From positions 1 to 64,000 of the forward strand of contig CAZIVR010000003.1 of the NCBI GenBank assembly GCA_964542745.1: a stretch of DNA of 64,000 nt. Reading direction: 5' to 3'. The notes under the pieces were generated by a model. The model did not search any database. It had not been told where the DNA came from and saw only the letters and a list, made by a program, of their open reading frames with translations. Shown here piece by piece: positions 35,641 to 45,069 of this stretch; within the stretch, counting starts at the first letter, position 1; each line of letters starts with the position of its first letter. The stretch comes from DATKAB01 sp964542745. GTDB lineage: Bacteria > Eisenbacteria > RBG-16-71-46. The position numbers and the translations under genes were made by a program.

Positions 35641-38409
35641 TCAGCGCGCGATGTAGTAGGTCACCTTGGCCAGGAAGATGTTGTCGGGCCGGGTCTCGAA
35701 CAGCGCGCGGGCCGAGCGGCGGAGCGCGAACGATCCGGAGCCGTCGTCGTCCTCGCGCATCTGGGTCCACACCAGGAACAGCGTCGAGCCCGGCAGGTAC
35801 TCCCAGCGCAGCACGGCGTTCCCGCGCATCGAGCGGTAGTTGAAGTCGCGGTTGCCGAACACGACCTCGGGCGCGGGCCCGGCGCCGTCCGGGTCGCCCG
35901 CGTAACGGACCGGATCGAAGGTGGAGCCCGCCGTGCCGTACACGAGGAACTCGTTGCTGCGGGCGCGGGCCAGCTCCTTGTAGTTCGAGTGCGACCCGCT
36001 CGTGAAGTAGGGCTGGCCGAAGAACTGCAGGCTGAGCCGCGGCGAAAAGGCCCAGTTGAGCCTCACGTTGGCCGAGAGCGTGGTCTGGTCACGGTCGGCG
36101 AAGAGATAGCGCCGCCCATAGGTGGCGGTGGCGAGCGGATCGCTCGCCGAGGTCACGTAGGCCGCGTTGGTGCGGTTCCGCGAGTAGCCGGGCCCGACGC
36201 CGATGCTGACGTTGGAGACCGGCTTGATCTCGATCCCGGGCTCGAGGTTCAGGTTGGACGAGCCGGCCTCGGGCTGGAAGTACGTGTACGCCTCGAGGTA
36301 GTAGAACAGCGGCCGCTTGCCGTCGGTGTCGAAGTAGGTGCTGAACTCGTAGCCGGGATCCCGCTCCATGAGCGGGCCGCCGCGCGTGGCCCGCCCGCTC
36401 ATCGTGCGCGGGTTGTAGGCGGTTTCGTAGTTCCAGCTGTAGTTGTTGGCGAATTCGGTGAAGCCCTCGAGGAATCCCCCGGCCCAGGTGCTGTTGCCGT
36501 CGAAGTCCCAGCTCCCGAACAGGGCGCCGTGGACGTTCTGGGACTTGCGAATCCGCGTGGGCTTGTTCCACCGGCGGCCGATCGCGAAGTGGCCGTTCAC
36601 GACGTCGGTGCCGCGAAGGAACCCGAGGTCGTTGACGTCGAAGCCCGGCTGGATCGCCCCGAGCCCGGCGTTCAGGTAGACGTCGCCTTCCTGCTTGTTG
36701 AGCCACAGGCGCCCGCCCGCCCCGGTGAGGGACGTGGCGTTCGGGTCGTACGAGACCTGGGGCGCGTCGGGGCGCTGGAAGTAGTGGTTCGAGTTCCTCT
36801 GCAGCGACGAGATCGCCGCCTTCGACCCCCGCACGTGGGACATCGCCCCCCAGCCCGACACCACCCACTTCTTGCCCGGGCCCACGAACGCCCATCCGTC
36901 CACGCCGGAGACGAACGCCTCCGAGTTGAGCTGGTTGCGGAGCACCGGCGCGTCGAGGTCGCGCACCACGGCCGAGCCGAGGAGCCCGAGCCCGTAGCGG
37001 CGGTCCTTGAACTCGTGGAGGCCGCGCGCGATCCCGTAGTAGCTGAGCGGCTCGACCGGCGCGCGGCTCCCGACCCCGCTGCCGAACAGCCGCGCCTCCT
37101 CGCGGTTGGTGACCGCGTGGAGCGTGCCGAAGTTGGTCGAGCGGCCGAGCTTGCCGGTGAGCTTGGCGGCGCCGAGGATCGTGGTGCCGAGCGGCGCGCT
37201 GACGAACTCCGAGTCCGGGGCGCTGCACTGGGGACCGCGGCCGATGCGCCGGCTGTAGAAGAACTGCGGCTCGGGCCAGTTGAAGTTCCAATAGCTGTTG
37301 GCGCCCTCGTTCCCGAAGCGGAAGTTGGAGCTGCCCTCCACGAAGAAGGGGCGCTTCTCGCTGAAGTAGGTCTCCGCGTCGCTCAGGTTCACGACCGCGG
37401 GGTCCACCTCCACCTGCCCGAAATCCGGATTCACCGTGGCGTTCAGGGTCAGGCGGCTCCCCACGCTCATGCGCAGGTCGCCCCCCAGGTCCCCGGTCAT
37501 CCTCGAGCCGTCGTTGAAGGGATCGCCCGTCACGGTCGGCGTGAACTCGCCCTTGCTGGTCGCGTAGGGCAGCAGCTCGACCGCCCGCGGCGAGCGGAGG
37601 TCGCGCAGGCCTTCGAGCGCGAGGAAGCGCGAGATGAAGCCCGAGCCGCTCTTGGGCTGGTGCGTGAGGTAGATGACTTCGCTGCCGCGCGGGATGTTGC
37701 GCTTGAAGTTGATGCCCCACTCGGGCGCCGCCCCGCCGGTGAAGCGCATCTGCGAGAACGGAATCCGCATCTCGGCCACCCAGCCGTCGGCGGTGCGGCG
37801 CGCGCGGCCGGTCCAGACGCCGTCCCACGAGTTGTCGCTGGCCCCGTCGTTGGAGAGCGTGCCGTCGTAGAGCGTGCCGGCGGCGTTGATGCCGAAGTAC
37901 CAGCCGCTCCGCCGGTCGCGGTTCGGATCGAGGAAGACGACGAGCCCGTCGGCCGAGATGTCCACGTCGCGCCGGGCGAGCCGGGCGAGCACCGAGTCGG
38001 GCGCGGTGTCGAAGAGCCGCGCGCCCACGTAGATCGCCGCATCGTCGAAGAGCACCCGCACTTCGGTGCGCTGCGACGGGGCCGCCCACTCGATCGGGTC
38101 GCGCTGGTGGAACGCGTCGGTCACGGGCGCCGCGGCCCAGGCCGCCTCGTCGAGCACCCCGTCCACGGTGATCGGGCCGTCGAGCCGGGCCGCCCGCACC
38201 GGGGGCTTCGAGTCCTGCGGAGTGACGGCGGAAGCGCCGTTCGCGGGCGCCTGCGCGGCCGTCGCGGCCGCGGCGAGCGCGAGGAGGAGGGTGCCGGCCG
38301 CGGCGAGCGTGCGGATCGGCTCGGGAAGTCGGACCGGGGCGAAGGCGATGGCGCGGCCGTCGCGGCGCGCGGCTATCCGGTGCGGGACCGGGGCAAGGTC
38401 GGGGCGCAT
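35641..38409 (-). CDS. CBM9-like plus DUF5916 outer-membrane-type protein
   Basis: This 922-residue protein starts at an ATG with GGAG eight bases upstream; a signal segment lies at ~32-52 after a basic N-terminus. Residues ~70-240 form a CBM9-like carbohydrate-binding domain (GPITVDGVLDEAAW, DAIYVGARLFD, EMRIPFSQMRF). The remainder is DUF5916 (VNPDFGQVEVDPAVVNL, FFVEGSSNFRFG, FFYSRRIGRGP), rich in alternating strands and ending in VTYYIAR, consistent with an outer-membrane beta-barrel. The function of DUF5916 is not established; a link to glycan uptake or surface processing is inference. It is transcribed alone. Confidence 0.9.
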   Translation of the reverse strand: MRPDLAPVPHRIAARRDGRAIAFAPVRLPEPIRTLAAAGTLLLALAAAATAAQAPANGASAVTPQDSKPPVRAARLDGPITVDGVLDEAAWAAAPVTDAFHQRDPIEWAAPSQRTEVRVLFDDAAIYVGARLFDTAPDSVLARLARRDVDISADGLVVFLDPNRDRRSGWYFGINAAGTLYDGTLSNDGASDNSWDGVWTGRARRTADGWVAEMRIPFSQMRFTGGAAPEWGINFKRNIPRGSEVIYLTHQPKSGSGFISRFLALEGLRDLRSPRAVELLPYATSKGEFTPTVTGDPFNDGSRMTGDLGGDLRMSVGSRLTLNATVNPDFGQVEVDPAVVNLSDAETYFSEKRPFFVEGSSNFRFGNEGANSYWNFNWPEPQFFYSRRIGRGPQCSAPDSEFVSAPLGTTILGAAKLTGKLGRSTNFGTLHAVTNREEARLFGSGVGSRAPVEPLSYYGIARGLHEFKDRRYGLGLLGSAVVRDLDAPVLRNQLNSEAFVSGVDGWAFVGPGKKWVVSGWGAMSHVRGSKAAISSLQRNSNHYFQRPDAPQVSYDPNATSLTGAGGRLWLNKQEGDVYLNAGLGAIQPGFDVNDLGFLRGTDVVNGHFAIGRRWNKPTRIRKSQNVHGALFGSWDFDGNSTWAGGFLEGFTEFANNYSWNYETAYNPRTMSGRATRGGPLMERDPGYEFSTYFDTDGKRPLFYYLEAYTYFQPEAGSSNLNLEPGIEIKPVSNVSIGVGPGYSRNRTNAAYVTSASDPLATATYGRRYLFADRDQTTLSANVRLNWAFSPRLSLQFFGQPYFTSGSHSNYKELARARSNEFLVYGTAGSTFDPVRYAGDPDGAGPAPEVVFGNRDFNYRSMRGNAVLRWEYLPGSTLFLVWTQMREDDDGSGSFALRRSARALFETRPDNIFLAKVTYYIAR

Positions 38410-38601
38410 GATCGAATTCTCCAGGCGTCGGGAACCGGGGACGACGCCACTAGGACCGAAAAGACTCCCAAAAGGTTGCAGCGGGGGCCGCGGCCTCGCG
38501 ACGCGCTCGGGACGAGCGGGGTCCAATGCGCCACGAGCGCGTGGAACCGGGGGATGATCGAGGCGTCGCTCCCGGGCCGGGGCCATGGCGCGCCGCCGGT
38601 C

Positions 38602-39510
38602 TCAGGCCCCCGCCAGCGCGCCGGCCAGCTCCGCGGCCAGCCTCGCGTTGCCCTCGAGGAGCGCCACGTTCGAGAACACGCTCGAGCCCTCGGTGAGCTG
38701 GCGCATGCGCTCGAGCAGGAACGGGGTCACCTCGCGGCCGCGCACCTTCCGCTCGGCCACCTCCCGGAGCGCGGTCGCGAGCGCCGGCTCGTAGATCTCG
38801 CGCGCCAGCTCGTGCTCCTCGGGAATCGGGTTCGCCACCACCACGCCGGTGCCGAGCCCGAGCGAAAAGTGCGCCCGCACCGCACCGGCCAGCGCCTCGA
38901 CGGAATCGAAGCTCGCGTCCACGGGCAGCCCGCTCGTGCGCCGGTAGAACGCGGGGAACTCGCGGGTGCGGTACCCGAACACGGGGACCCCGAGCGATTC
39001 GAGCACCTCCACGGTCTTGGGCAGGTCGAGCACCGCCTTGGCGCCGGCGCACACCACCGCCACGGGAAACCGGGCGAGCGCGTGCAGGTCGGCCGAGACA
39101 TCGAAGCTCTCGCCGGCCTCGCGGTGCACGCCGCCGATCCCGCCGGTCGCGAACACTTCGATCCCGGCGCGCGCGGCCACGAACATCGTGGCGGCCACGG
39201 TGGTCGAACCGGGGCGGCCGGCCGCGAGCTGCGCCGCGAAGTTGCTGAGGTTGAGCTTGGCGGTGTCGGACTCCTGTGCGAGCCGGTGCAGCTCGTCGAG
39301 CGTGAGCCCGACGCGCACCCGCCCGTCGAGCACGCCGATGGTGGCGGGCACCGCGCCGGCCGACACCACCACGTTCTCGAGCCGGCGCGCGACTTCGGCC
39401 CCCTCGGGGTGCGGCAGGCCGTGCGTCACCACGGTGGTTTCGAGCGCCACCACCGGGCGGTGCGCCGCGAGCGCCGCGGCCACGAACGAGGAAAGATCCA
39501 GAGCTTCCAT
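38602..39510 (-). CDS. psuG: Pseudouridine-5'-phosphate glycosidase PsuG
   Basis: The 302-residue product is of the usual PsuG length (E. coli enzyme about 312). Conserved stretches are VVALETTVVTHGLPHPEG, PATIGVLDGRVRVGL, KLNLSNFAA, ATGGIGGVHREA, VVCAGAKAVLDLPKTVEVLE, VPVFGYRTREFPAFY and VVVANPIPEEHE. PsuG splits pseudouridine 5'-phosphate into uracil and ribose 5-phosphate in the cytoplasm. The partner kinase PsuK is a PfkB-family enzyme; a PfkB gene lies 5 kb away at 44110 and could fill that role, though it is not adjacent. Confidence 0.93.
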   Translation of the reverse strand: MEALDLSSFVAAALAAHRPVVALETTVVTHGLPHPEGAEVARRLENVVVSAGAVPATIGVLDGRVRVGLTLDELHRLAQESDTAKLNLSNFAAQLAAGRPGSTTVAATMFVAARAGIEVFATGGIGGVHREAGESFDVSADLHALARFPVAVVCAGAKAVLDLPKTVEVLESLGVPVFGYRTREFPAFYRRTSGLPVDASFDSVEALAGAVRAHFSLGLGTGVVVANPIPEEHELAREIYEPALATALREVAERKVRGREVTPFLLERMRQLTEGSSVFSNVALLEGNARLAAELAGALAGA

Positions 39511-39668
39511 GGGCGCGGCATCCTAGCGGAATTCGGGCGGCGCGGGGGCCGCCTCCCGTACGGATTCCAGACACGGCACACCCGCTCATGCCGCCGCCGG
39601 AGCAACCGATACTTGGGGCGTGCGGCGTCCTGGATGAGCCGCGAAGGGCCGCAGAACGGAGTCGACCC

Positions 39669-41624
39669 ATGCCCGCTTCGAGCGAGCATCCGCCGTCCGC
39701 GAAGAGCGGAGCGGCCAGCCCTTCGCCCTACGCAAATTCGTGCGAGCTCCCCACCGGGGGCCGGCCGGCTCGCGAGCTGTACCTCCGCCGACTCGGCGAG
39801 GCCCGGCGCCGCTGCGACCGGATGATGGCCGGGCTGATGCTCGTGCAGTGGGTCGCCGCGGTCGCGCTGGCGCTCGCCCTTTCCCCGGCGGCCGGGCCCG
39901 GAACGATCGCGCCCTTGCGCCCGGACGCCTGGGTCTCGATCTGCGGGGGCGCGCTGCTCCTCCTGTCGGTGGGCCTCCTGGTGCGCGCGCGGCCCGGCAC
40001 GGCGCTGACCCGCCACGCCGTCGCGGTCTCGCAGATGCTCTGGTCGGCTCTGCTCATCCATCTCTCCGGCGGGCGCATCGAGACCCACTTCCACATCTTC
40101 GGTTCGCTGGCGTTTCTCGCCTTCTACCGGGACGAGCGCGTGCTGTTCACGGCCACGGCGGTGGCCATCGCCGACCATCTGGTCCGCGGGATGCTCGCGC
40201 CGGCGTCGGTCTACGGGATCGCGAATCCCGAAGGGTGGCGGGTCCTCGAGCACGCATTCTGGTTCCTGTTCGAGGACGCGGTGCTGATCATGGCGATCCG
40301 CCAGGTCCATCGTGAGATGTTCACCCAGTCCGCGGCGCAGTCGCGCCTCGAGTCGCTCCACGCCTCGGTCGAGCGCACGGTGGAGGTGCGCACCCGCGAG
40401 CTGGCCGCGAGCCGTGAGCTGTTCCGGTCGTTCCTCGAGTCCATTCGGATGGTGCCCTTCGAGATGGACGGAAAGATCGAGGCGATCTCCTACGTCGGCC
40501 CGCAGTGCGAGACGCTGCTGGGGCACGAGCCCGGCGAATGGCTCGCCCCCGACTTCTGGTCCTCCCGCCTGCACCCGCAGGATGTCGAGAAGACCCGCGA
40601 GATGTTCCTCGCGGCGATCGCGGACCGCGAGGAGCGCGACTTCGAAGTCCGCCTGCGCCACGCCTCGGGCCGCTGGGTGCACGTGCGCTGCCTGCTCCGC
40701 GGGCTCGACCACCTTGGGGAGACCCGCCTGCGCGGGGTGCTGGTGGACGTGAGCCGCCAGCACGAGCTGGAGGGGGAGCTGGCCCAGGCGCAGAAGCTCG
40801 AATCGGTGGGCCGGCTCGCCTCGGGAGTCGCCCACGAGATCAATACGCCGGTGCAGTTCGTGGGCGACAGCGTCCAGTTCGTCCGCGACGCCTTCGGGGA
40901 TCTCTCCAGACTGATGGCGCAGTACGCGCTCCTCGGGCAGCGGGCGGCGGAACACCCCCATCTGGCCGCGACGGTGGCCGAGGTGCGTGCCGCCGAAGAG
41001 GCCGCCGACCTCGAGTACGTCATGGAGCAGGTGCCCCGGGCGCTCGAGCGCTCGCTCGACGGACTGGGCCGGGTCTCGACGCTGGTGCGCTCGATGAAGG
41101 AGTTCGCGCACCCGGACCAGCGCGACAAGACCCCGGCCGATCTCAACCACGCGCTCTCGACCACCCTCACCATGGCCCGCAACGAGTACAAGTACGTGGC
41201 GGAGGTCGACACCCGTTTCGGCGACCTTCCCCAGGTCCACTGCCACGTGGGCGAACTGAACCAGGTGTTCCTCAACATCATCGTGAACGCCGCGCACGCC
41301 ATCGGTGACCTGGTGAAGGGCACCCCCGAGAAGGGGAGGATCACCGTCGAGACCCGCGCCGAAGGCGACGAGGCGGTGATCGCGATTTCCGACACCGGTG
41401 GCGGCATCCCGCCCGAGATCCGCCAGCGCATCTTCGAGCCGTTCTTCACCACCAAGGAAGTGGGCAAGGGCACCGGGCAGGGACTGGCGATCGCCCACAA
41501 CGTGGTGGTCGCCAAGCACGGCGGGACGCTCTCGGTGGACAGCCGGGTCGGCGAAGGTTCGACCTTCACCATCCGCCTGCCGATCCGCTCGCCCGATCCG
41601 GAAGCCCTCGCGGAGGCCGCATGA
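39669..41624 (+). CDS. Membrane sensor histidine kinase with PAS domain
   Basis: The product has 651 residues; ATG at 39669 has GGAG eight bases upstream. Residues ~45-215 form a multi-helix membrane sensor with SGGRIETHFHIFGSLAFLAF, a pattern found in other bacterial signalling proteins. A short coiled coil, a PAS domain (~255-370) and a HisKA/HATPase_c core follow, with the phospho-accepting histidine in VAHEINTPVQF near residue 390, the N box NIIVNAAHAIG, G1 ISDTGGGIP and G2 GTGQGLAIAHNVV. It phosphorylates a response regulator, very likely the product of the next gene, which overlaps its stop (ATGA). Confidence 0.93.
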   Translation: MPASSEHPPSAKSGAASPSPYANSCELPTGGRPARELYLRRLGEARRRCDRMMAGLMLVQWVAAVALALALSPAAGPGTIAPLRPDAWVSICGGALLLLSVGLLVRARPGTALTRHAVAVSQMLWSALLIHLSGGRIETHFHIFGSLAFLAFYRDERVLFTATAVAIADHLVRGMLAPASVYGIANPEGWRVLEHAFWFLFEDAVLIMAIRQVHREMFTQSAAQSRLESLHASVERTVEVRTRELAASRELFRSFLESIRMVPFEMDGKIEAISYVGPQCETLLGHEPGEWLAPDFWSSRLHPQDVEKTREMFLAAIADREERDFEVRLRHASGRWVHVRCLLRGLDHLGETRLRGVLVDVSRQHELEGELAQAQKLESVGRLASGVAHEINTPVQFVGDSVQFVRDAFGDLSRLMAQYALLGQRAAEHPHLAATVAEVRAAEEAADLEYVMEQVPRALERSLDGLGRVSTLVRSMKEFAHPDQRDKTPADLNHALSTTLTMARNEYKYVAEVDTRFGDLPQVHCHVGELNQVFLNIIVNAAHAIGDLVKGTPEKGRITVETRAEGDEAVIAISDTGGGIPPEIRQRIFEPFFTTKEVGKGTGQGLAIAHNVVVAKHGGTLSVDSRVGEGSTFTIRLPIRSPDPEALAEAA

Positions 41625-42823
41625 TCCGCGTGCTGTTCGTGGACGACGAGCAGAGCGTGCTGGACGGGATCCTCAATCTGCTGCGCCGGCAGCGCAAAAT
41701 CTGGCATATGGAGGCGGTGGACGGCGCCGCGCGGGCGCTCGCGGCGATGGAGGCCGAGCCCTTCGACGTCGTGGTCTCCGACATGCGCATGCCGGTGATG
41801 GACGGCGCGCAGCTGCTGGAGCAGGTCAAGGAGCGCTACCCGGCGACCGTTCGAATCATCCTCTCGGGGCAGGCGGACATGGCTTCGGTGCTGCGGTCCC
41901 TGCCGGTGGCCCACCAGTTCCTCGGCAAGCCCTGCGACGCCCAGGCGCTGCAGGGCGTGATCGATCGCGTGTCGCGGCTGCAGGCGCTGCTCTTCGACCC
42001 GTCCATCCGCAAGTTGGTGGTGGGCATGGGCCGGCTCCCTTCCGCCCCGGAAACCTACTGGGAGCTGACCCACGCCATCGCCGACGAGAATTGCGAGATC
42101 ACCCAGATCGCGCGGATCGTCGAGAAGGACGCCGCCATGTCGCTCAAGGTGCTCCAGCTCGTGAGCTCGGCCTACTTCGGCCGGCCGCGCGAGGGCTGCT
42201 CGATCGAGCAGGCCGTGTCGCTGCTCGGCATGGAGCTGATGCGCGGGCTCTCGCTCTCGTCCAAGGTGTTCGAGGCGCTCGATCCCTCGCTCGCCGCCCT
42301 GTTCCCGCTGCCCGAGTTCCAGCGCCGCTCGCTCCAGACCGCCTCGCTGGCGCGCCGCTTCGCGGCGGGTCGGGGCCACGCCGAAGACGCCTTCACCGCC
42401 GGGCTGCTCCACGACGTGGGGCGCATCGTGCTCGCCCAGCGCGTGCCGGACCTGTTCCGCTCGGTCGAGCTGGAGTGGCGCAGGACCGGCCGTCCGGCGC
42501 ACGAGATCGAGCGCGAGTCGATCGGCGCGACCCACGCCGAGGTCGGCGCCCACCTGCTCGGCACGTGGGGCATCGGCATCCCGATCGTGGAGGCGGTGGC
42601 CTATCACCACCGGCCCGCCGAGTGCGCGGCACCGAACCAGACGCTGGCCATCGTCCACGCGGCCGCGGCGCTGGTCGAGGACCGGCAGGCGGCGCTGGAG
42701 GGCGGGCCGGCCCGCGACACCCTGGACGTCGCGTTCCTCGAAGGCGCCGGGTTCGGCGACGCGGTCGCAGGGTGGCGCGAACTGGCGGCCGACCTCGACC
42801 CGCCCGAGGAGCGTGCCGCGTGA
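41621..42823 (+). CDS. Response regulator with HDOD output domain
   Basis: The 400-residue product begins with a receiver domain (LFVDDEQSVLDGI; phospho-acceptor Asp in VVVSDMRMPVMDG; conserved Lys in FLGKPCD). Residues ~145-340 are an HDOD domain, with ITQIARIVEKDAAMSLKVLQ and AFTAGLLHDVGRIVLAQRVP. HDOD domains lack a proven catalytic activity and act in signalling and stress responses. The ATG overlaps the kinase stop, so kinase and regulator are translationally coupled. A second regulator follows 76 bases after its stop. Confidence 0.93.
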   Translation: MIRVLFVDDEQSVLDGILNLLRRQRKIWHMEAVDGAARALAAMEAEPFDVVVSDMRMPVMDGAQLLEQVKERYPATVRIILSGQADMASVLRSLPVAHQFLGKPCDAQALQGVIDRVSRLQALLFDPSIRKLVVGMGRLPSAPETYWELTHAIADENCEITQIARIVEKDAAMSLKVLQLVSSAYFGRPREGCSIEQAVSLLGMELMRGLSLSSKVFEALDPSLAALFPLPEFQRRSLQTASLARRFAAGRGHAEDAFTAGLLHDVGRIVLAQRVPDLFRSVELEWRRTGRPAHEIERESIGATHAEVGAHLLGTWGIGIPIVEAVAYHHRPAECAAPNQTLAIVHAAAALVEDRQAALEGGPARDTLDVAFLEGAGFGDAVAGWRELAADLDPPEERAA

Positions 42824-42899
42824 CGCCGTTCGAACGAATCGCAGACACCGTTCCACCACGAACCGGACGCCCGCGCGCCGGGCAGAGGAGACGCTGACC

Positions 42900-44087
42900 A
42901 TGGACGACGCCGGACGCCCCACGATCCTTTGCGTGGACGACGAACCCGCGGTGCTCGAGGGGCTGACGCTCACCCTCGGCCGCCGCTACCGGGTGCTCAC
43001 CGCGGAGGGTGGTGAGACCGCGCTGGCGGTGCTGGCGCGGGAGCCCGGCGTCGCGACCGTCATCTCCGACATGCGCATGCCGGGAATGAACGGCGCCGCG
43101 CTGCTCGCGAGAGTGCGGGAACTCGTCCCGCAGGCCACCCGCCTGCTGCTCACCGGCGAGTCGGACCTGCAGTCGGCGATCGCCGCGGTGAACGAGGGCC
43201 AGATCTTCCGGTTCCTTTCCAAGCCCTGTCCCCCGAAGGCCCTCACCGCCGCGGTCGAGGCCGCGGTCGAGCAGCACCGGCTGGTCACCGCCGAGCGCGT
43301 GCTGCTGGAGCAGACGCTTCACGGCAGCATCCGCGCGCTCACCGAGGTGCTGTCGCTCACCAGCCCGGCGGCGTTCGGTCGCGCCACCCGGCTCAAGGAG
43401 CACGTCTCCGCGCTCGCGAAGCAGCTCGAGGTGCGGGACCTCTGGCAGGTGGAGCTGGCGGCGATGCTCTCCCAGCTGGGCTGCGTGACCCTGCCCGCGG
43501 AGACGGTCGAGGCGCTGTACCACGGCCGGCCGCTCAACGAGGCGCAGCGCAAGATGGTCGAGCGGGTGCCGCGGGTCACGGAGCAGCTTCTCGCCAGCAT
43601 TCCGCGGCTGGAGGGGGTCCGCGGCATCCTCGCCGGTGCGGCCGCGCCCCCCTCGCGGTCCGCGGCCGGCGCCGCGGCCCCTTCCACCCCGGCCCCGGCC
43701 ACCCCCGTGGAAATGGGCGCCCGGATCCTCAAGGTCGCGGAGGCCTTCGACGTGCTCGGCGCCAAGGGCAACTCGCCGCGCGCGGCGATCGCGGCGATGC
43801 GCGCCCACGCCTACGACTACGACCCCGCCGTGCTCGCGGCGCTGGCCGCGATCCACGCCGAGGACAAGGTTCGCGTTCGCGTCGAGGAGTTCCGCGTCTA
43901 CGACCTGCTGGTGGGGATGGTGCTGGCGGAGGACCTCCTGCTCCGCAACGGCACGCTGTTCGTGGCGCGCGGCTACGTCGTGACGCAGAGCTTCGTCGAA
44001 CGCGTGCGCAACCTCGATCCCGGAACCTTCAAGGAACCGGTGCGCGCCTCGCTCAGCGAGGAACTCACGGACCGCAAGGTCGCCTGA
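42900..44087 (+). CDS. Response regulator with degenerate HD-GYP domain
   Basis: This 395-residue protein starts at the ATG at 42900. The receiver domain is complete (LCVDDEPAVLEG, VISDMRMPGMNG, FLSKPCPP). The output domain follows the HD-GYP fold (FGRATRLKEHVSALAKQLEV, GARILKVAEAFDVLGA), but the HD pair is replaced (AAMLSQLGCVTLP where LLHDIGK-type sequence is expected), and the HHE/GYP segment is replaced by an Ala/Pro/Ser-rich linker near residues 245-260. It is therefore unlikely to hydrolyse cyclic-di-GMP and may act by binding. It completes a three-gene signalling unit with the kinase and HDOD regulator. Confidence 0.87.
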   Translation: MDDAGRPTILCVDDEPAVLEGLTLTLGRRYRVLTAEGGETALAVLAREPGVATVISDMRMPGMNGAALLARVRELVPQATRLLLTGESDLQSAIAAVNEGQIFRFLSKPCPPKALTAAVEAAVEQHRLVTAERVLLEQTLHGSIRALTEVLSLTSPAAFGRATRLKEHVSALAKQLEVRDLWQVELAAMLSQLGCVTLPAETVEALYHGRPLNEAQRKMVERVPRVTEQLLASIPRLEGVRGILAGAAAPPSRSAAGAAAPSTPAPATPVEMGARILKVAEAFDVLGAKGNSPRAAIAAMRAHAYDYDPAVLAALAAIHAEDKVRVRVEEFRVYDLLVGMVLAEDLLLRNGTLFVARGYVVTQSFVERVRNLDPGTFKEPVRASLSEELTDRKVA

Positions 44088-44109
44088 TCCCGGGAGCCGC
44101 GGGGCGGCC

Positions 44110-45069
44110 TCAGCCCGCGAACCACTCCCTCCGCCGCCGCTCCGCGGCTTCCGGGGTCGCGGCGATCAGCGCGCGCGGGCCCCACGCCTCGATCGCGAAG
44201 CTGGCGGACACCACGCCACGCTCGAGCGCGCGCGGCCAGGGCTCTCCGCGCACCCGGGCCGCGAGCACGCCGCCCGCGAACGCGTCCCCGGCGCCGGTCG
44301 CGTCCACGATCGCGGTGCCGCGCGGCGCCCACGGCAGCATCGTGTCCCCGGCGGCGTCGAAGCACAGCCCGCCCGCCTCGCCGCGCTTGAGCACGAGCGC
44401 GGGCCCGCCCCGCCTCGGGGCGAGCCGCCGGAGCGCCGAGGCCGGATCGGCCGCGGCGCCGTTCAGGAGCAGTTCCTCGTGGCTCACGAAGAAGTACGCG
44501 AGCCGGCCGAGCAGCGGCTCCCACAGGCGAAGGTTGTCCTCGCGCACGGTCTCGTGCGGGTCGAGCGAGATCGCCCGCGCGGCCCGGCCCCCCGGCTCCG
44601 GGGCGGGGGCGGCCGTGCCTCCCGGGGCCAGTTCCACGACGAGGCCACGCTGGTACTCGAAGGGCATCGGGCACACGTGCACCAGGGGGGACTCGAGGAA
44701 CGGCGCGGGCACGTCCTCGATCCGGGGCGAGACGGTGGCGTGCCCCGGCGTGCCCAGCTGGTGGACGATGCGCCGGCCGAGGCGCTCGTAGAGGAGCCAC
44801 GAGCGGAGCGAGGGCCCGGCGCTCGCGCGCACGCCCGACAGGTCCACGCCGCGCGCGCGCAGCGCGTCGACGGCGTGCGCGGGGTAGTCGGCGCCGAGCA
44901 CGCTCACCAGCCCCACGCGCGCGCCCCACATCGCCGCGGCCAGCGACACGTAGAGGGCGCCCCCGCCCGGCTCGCCCATCAGCGTGCGGCCGTCGTGGAA
45001 CACGATGTCGTCCACCAGCAGGTTCCCGGCGACGACCAGCTCGGGAACCGCCTCGCGGCCCCCGCTCAT
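44110..45069 (-). CDS. PfkB-family carbohydrate/nucleoside kinase
   Basis: The 319-residue product has the ribokinase/PfkB fold: VVAGNLLVDDIVFHDG at the start, GEPGGGALYVSLAAAMWGA (first signature region), and DATGAGDAFAGG near residues 252-263 (second signature with the catalytic Asp). The ATG overlaps the stop of the BtpA-family gene (ATGA), so the two are coupled. PfkB enzymes phosphorylate sugars or nucleosides; pseudouridine kinase is one possibility given psuG nearby, but the BtpA/SgcQ partner suggests another sugar or nucleoside substrate. Convergent with the response regulator gene, 22 nt apart. Confidence 0.85.
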   Translation of the reverse strand: MSGGREAVPELVVAGNLLVDDIVFHDGRTLMGEPGGGALYVSLAAAMWGARVGLVSVLGADYPAHAVDALRARGVDLSGVRASAGPSLRSWLLYERLGRRIVHQLGTPGHATVSPRIEDVPAPFLESPLVHVCPMPFEYQRGLVVELAPGGTAAPAPEPGGRAARAISLDPHETVREDNLRLWEPLLGRLAYFFVSHEELLLNGAAADPASALRRLAPRRGGPALVLKRGEAGGLCFDAAGDTMLPWAPRGTAIVDATGAGDAFAGGVLAARVRGEPWPRALERGVVSASFAIEAWGPRALIAATPEAAERRRREWFAG

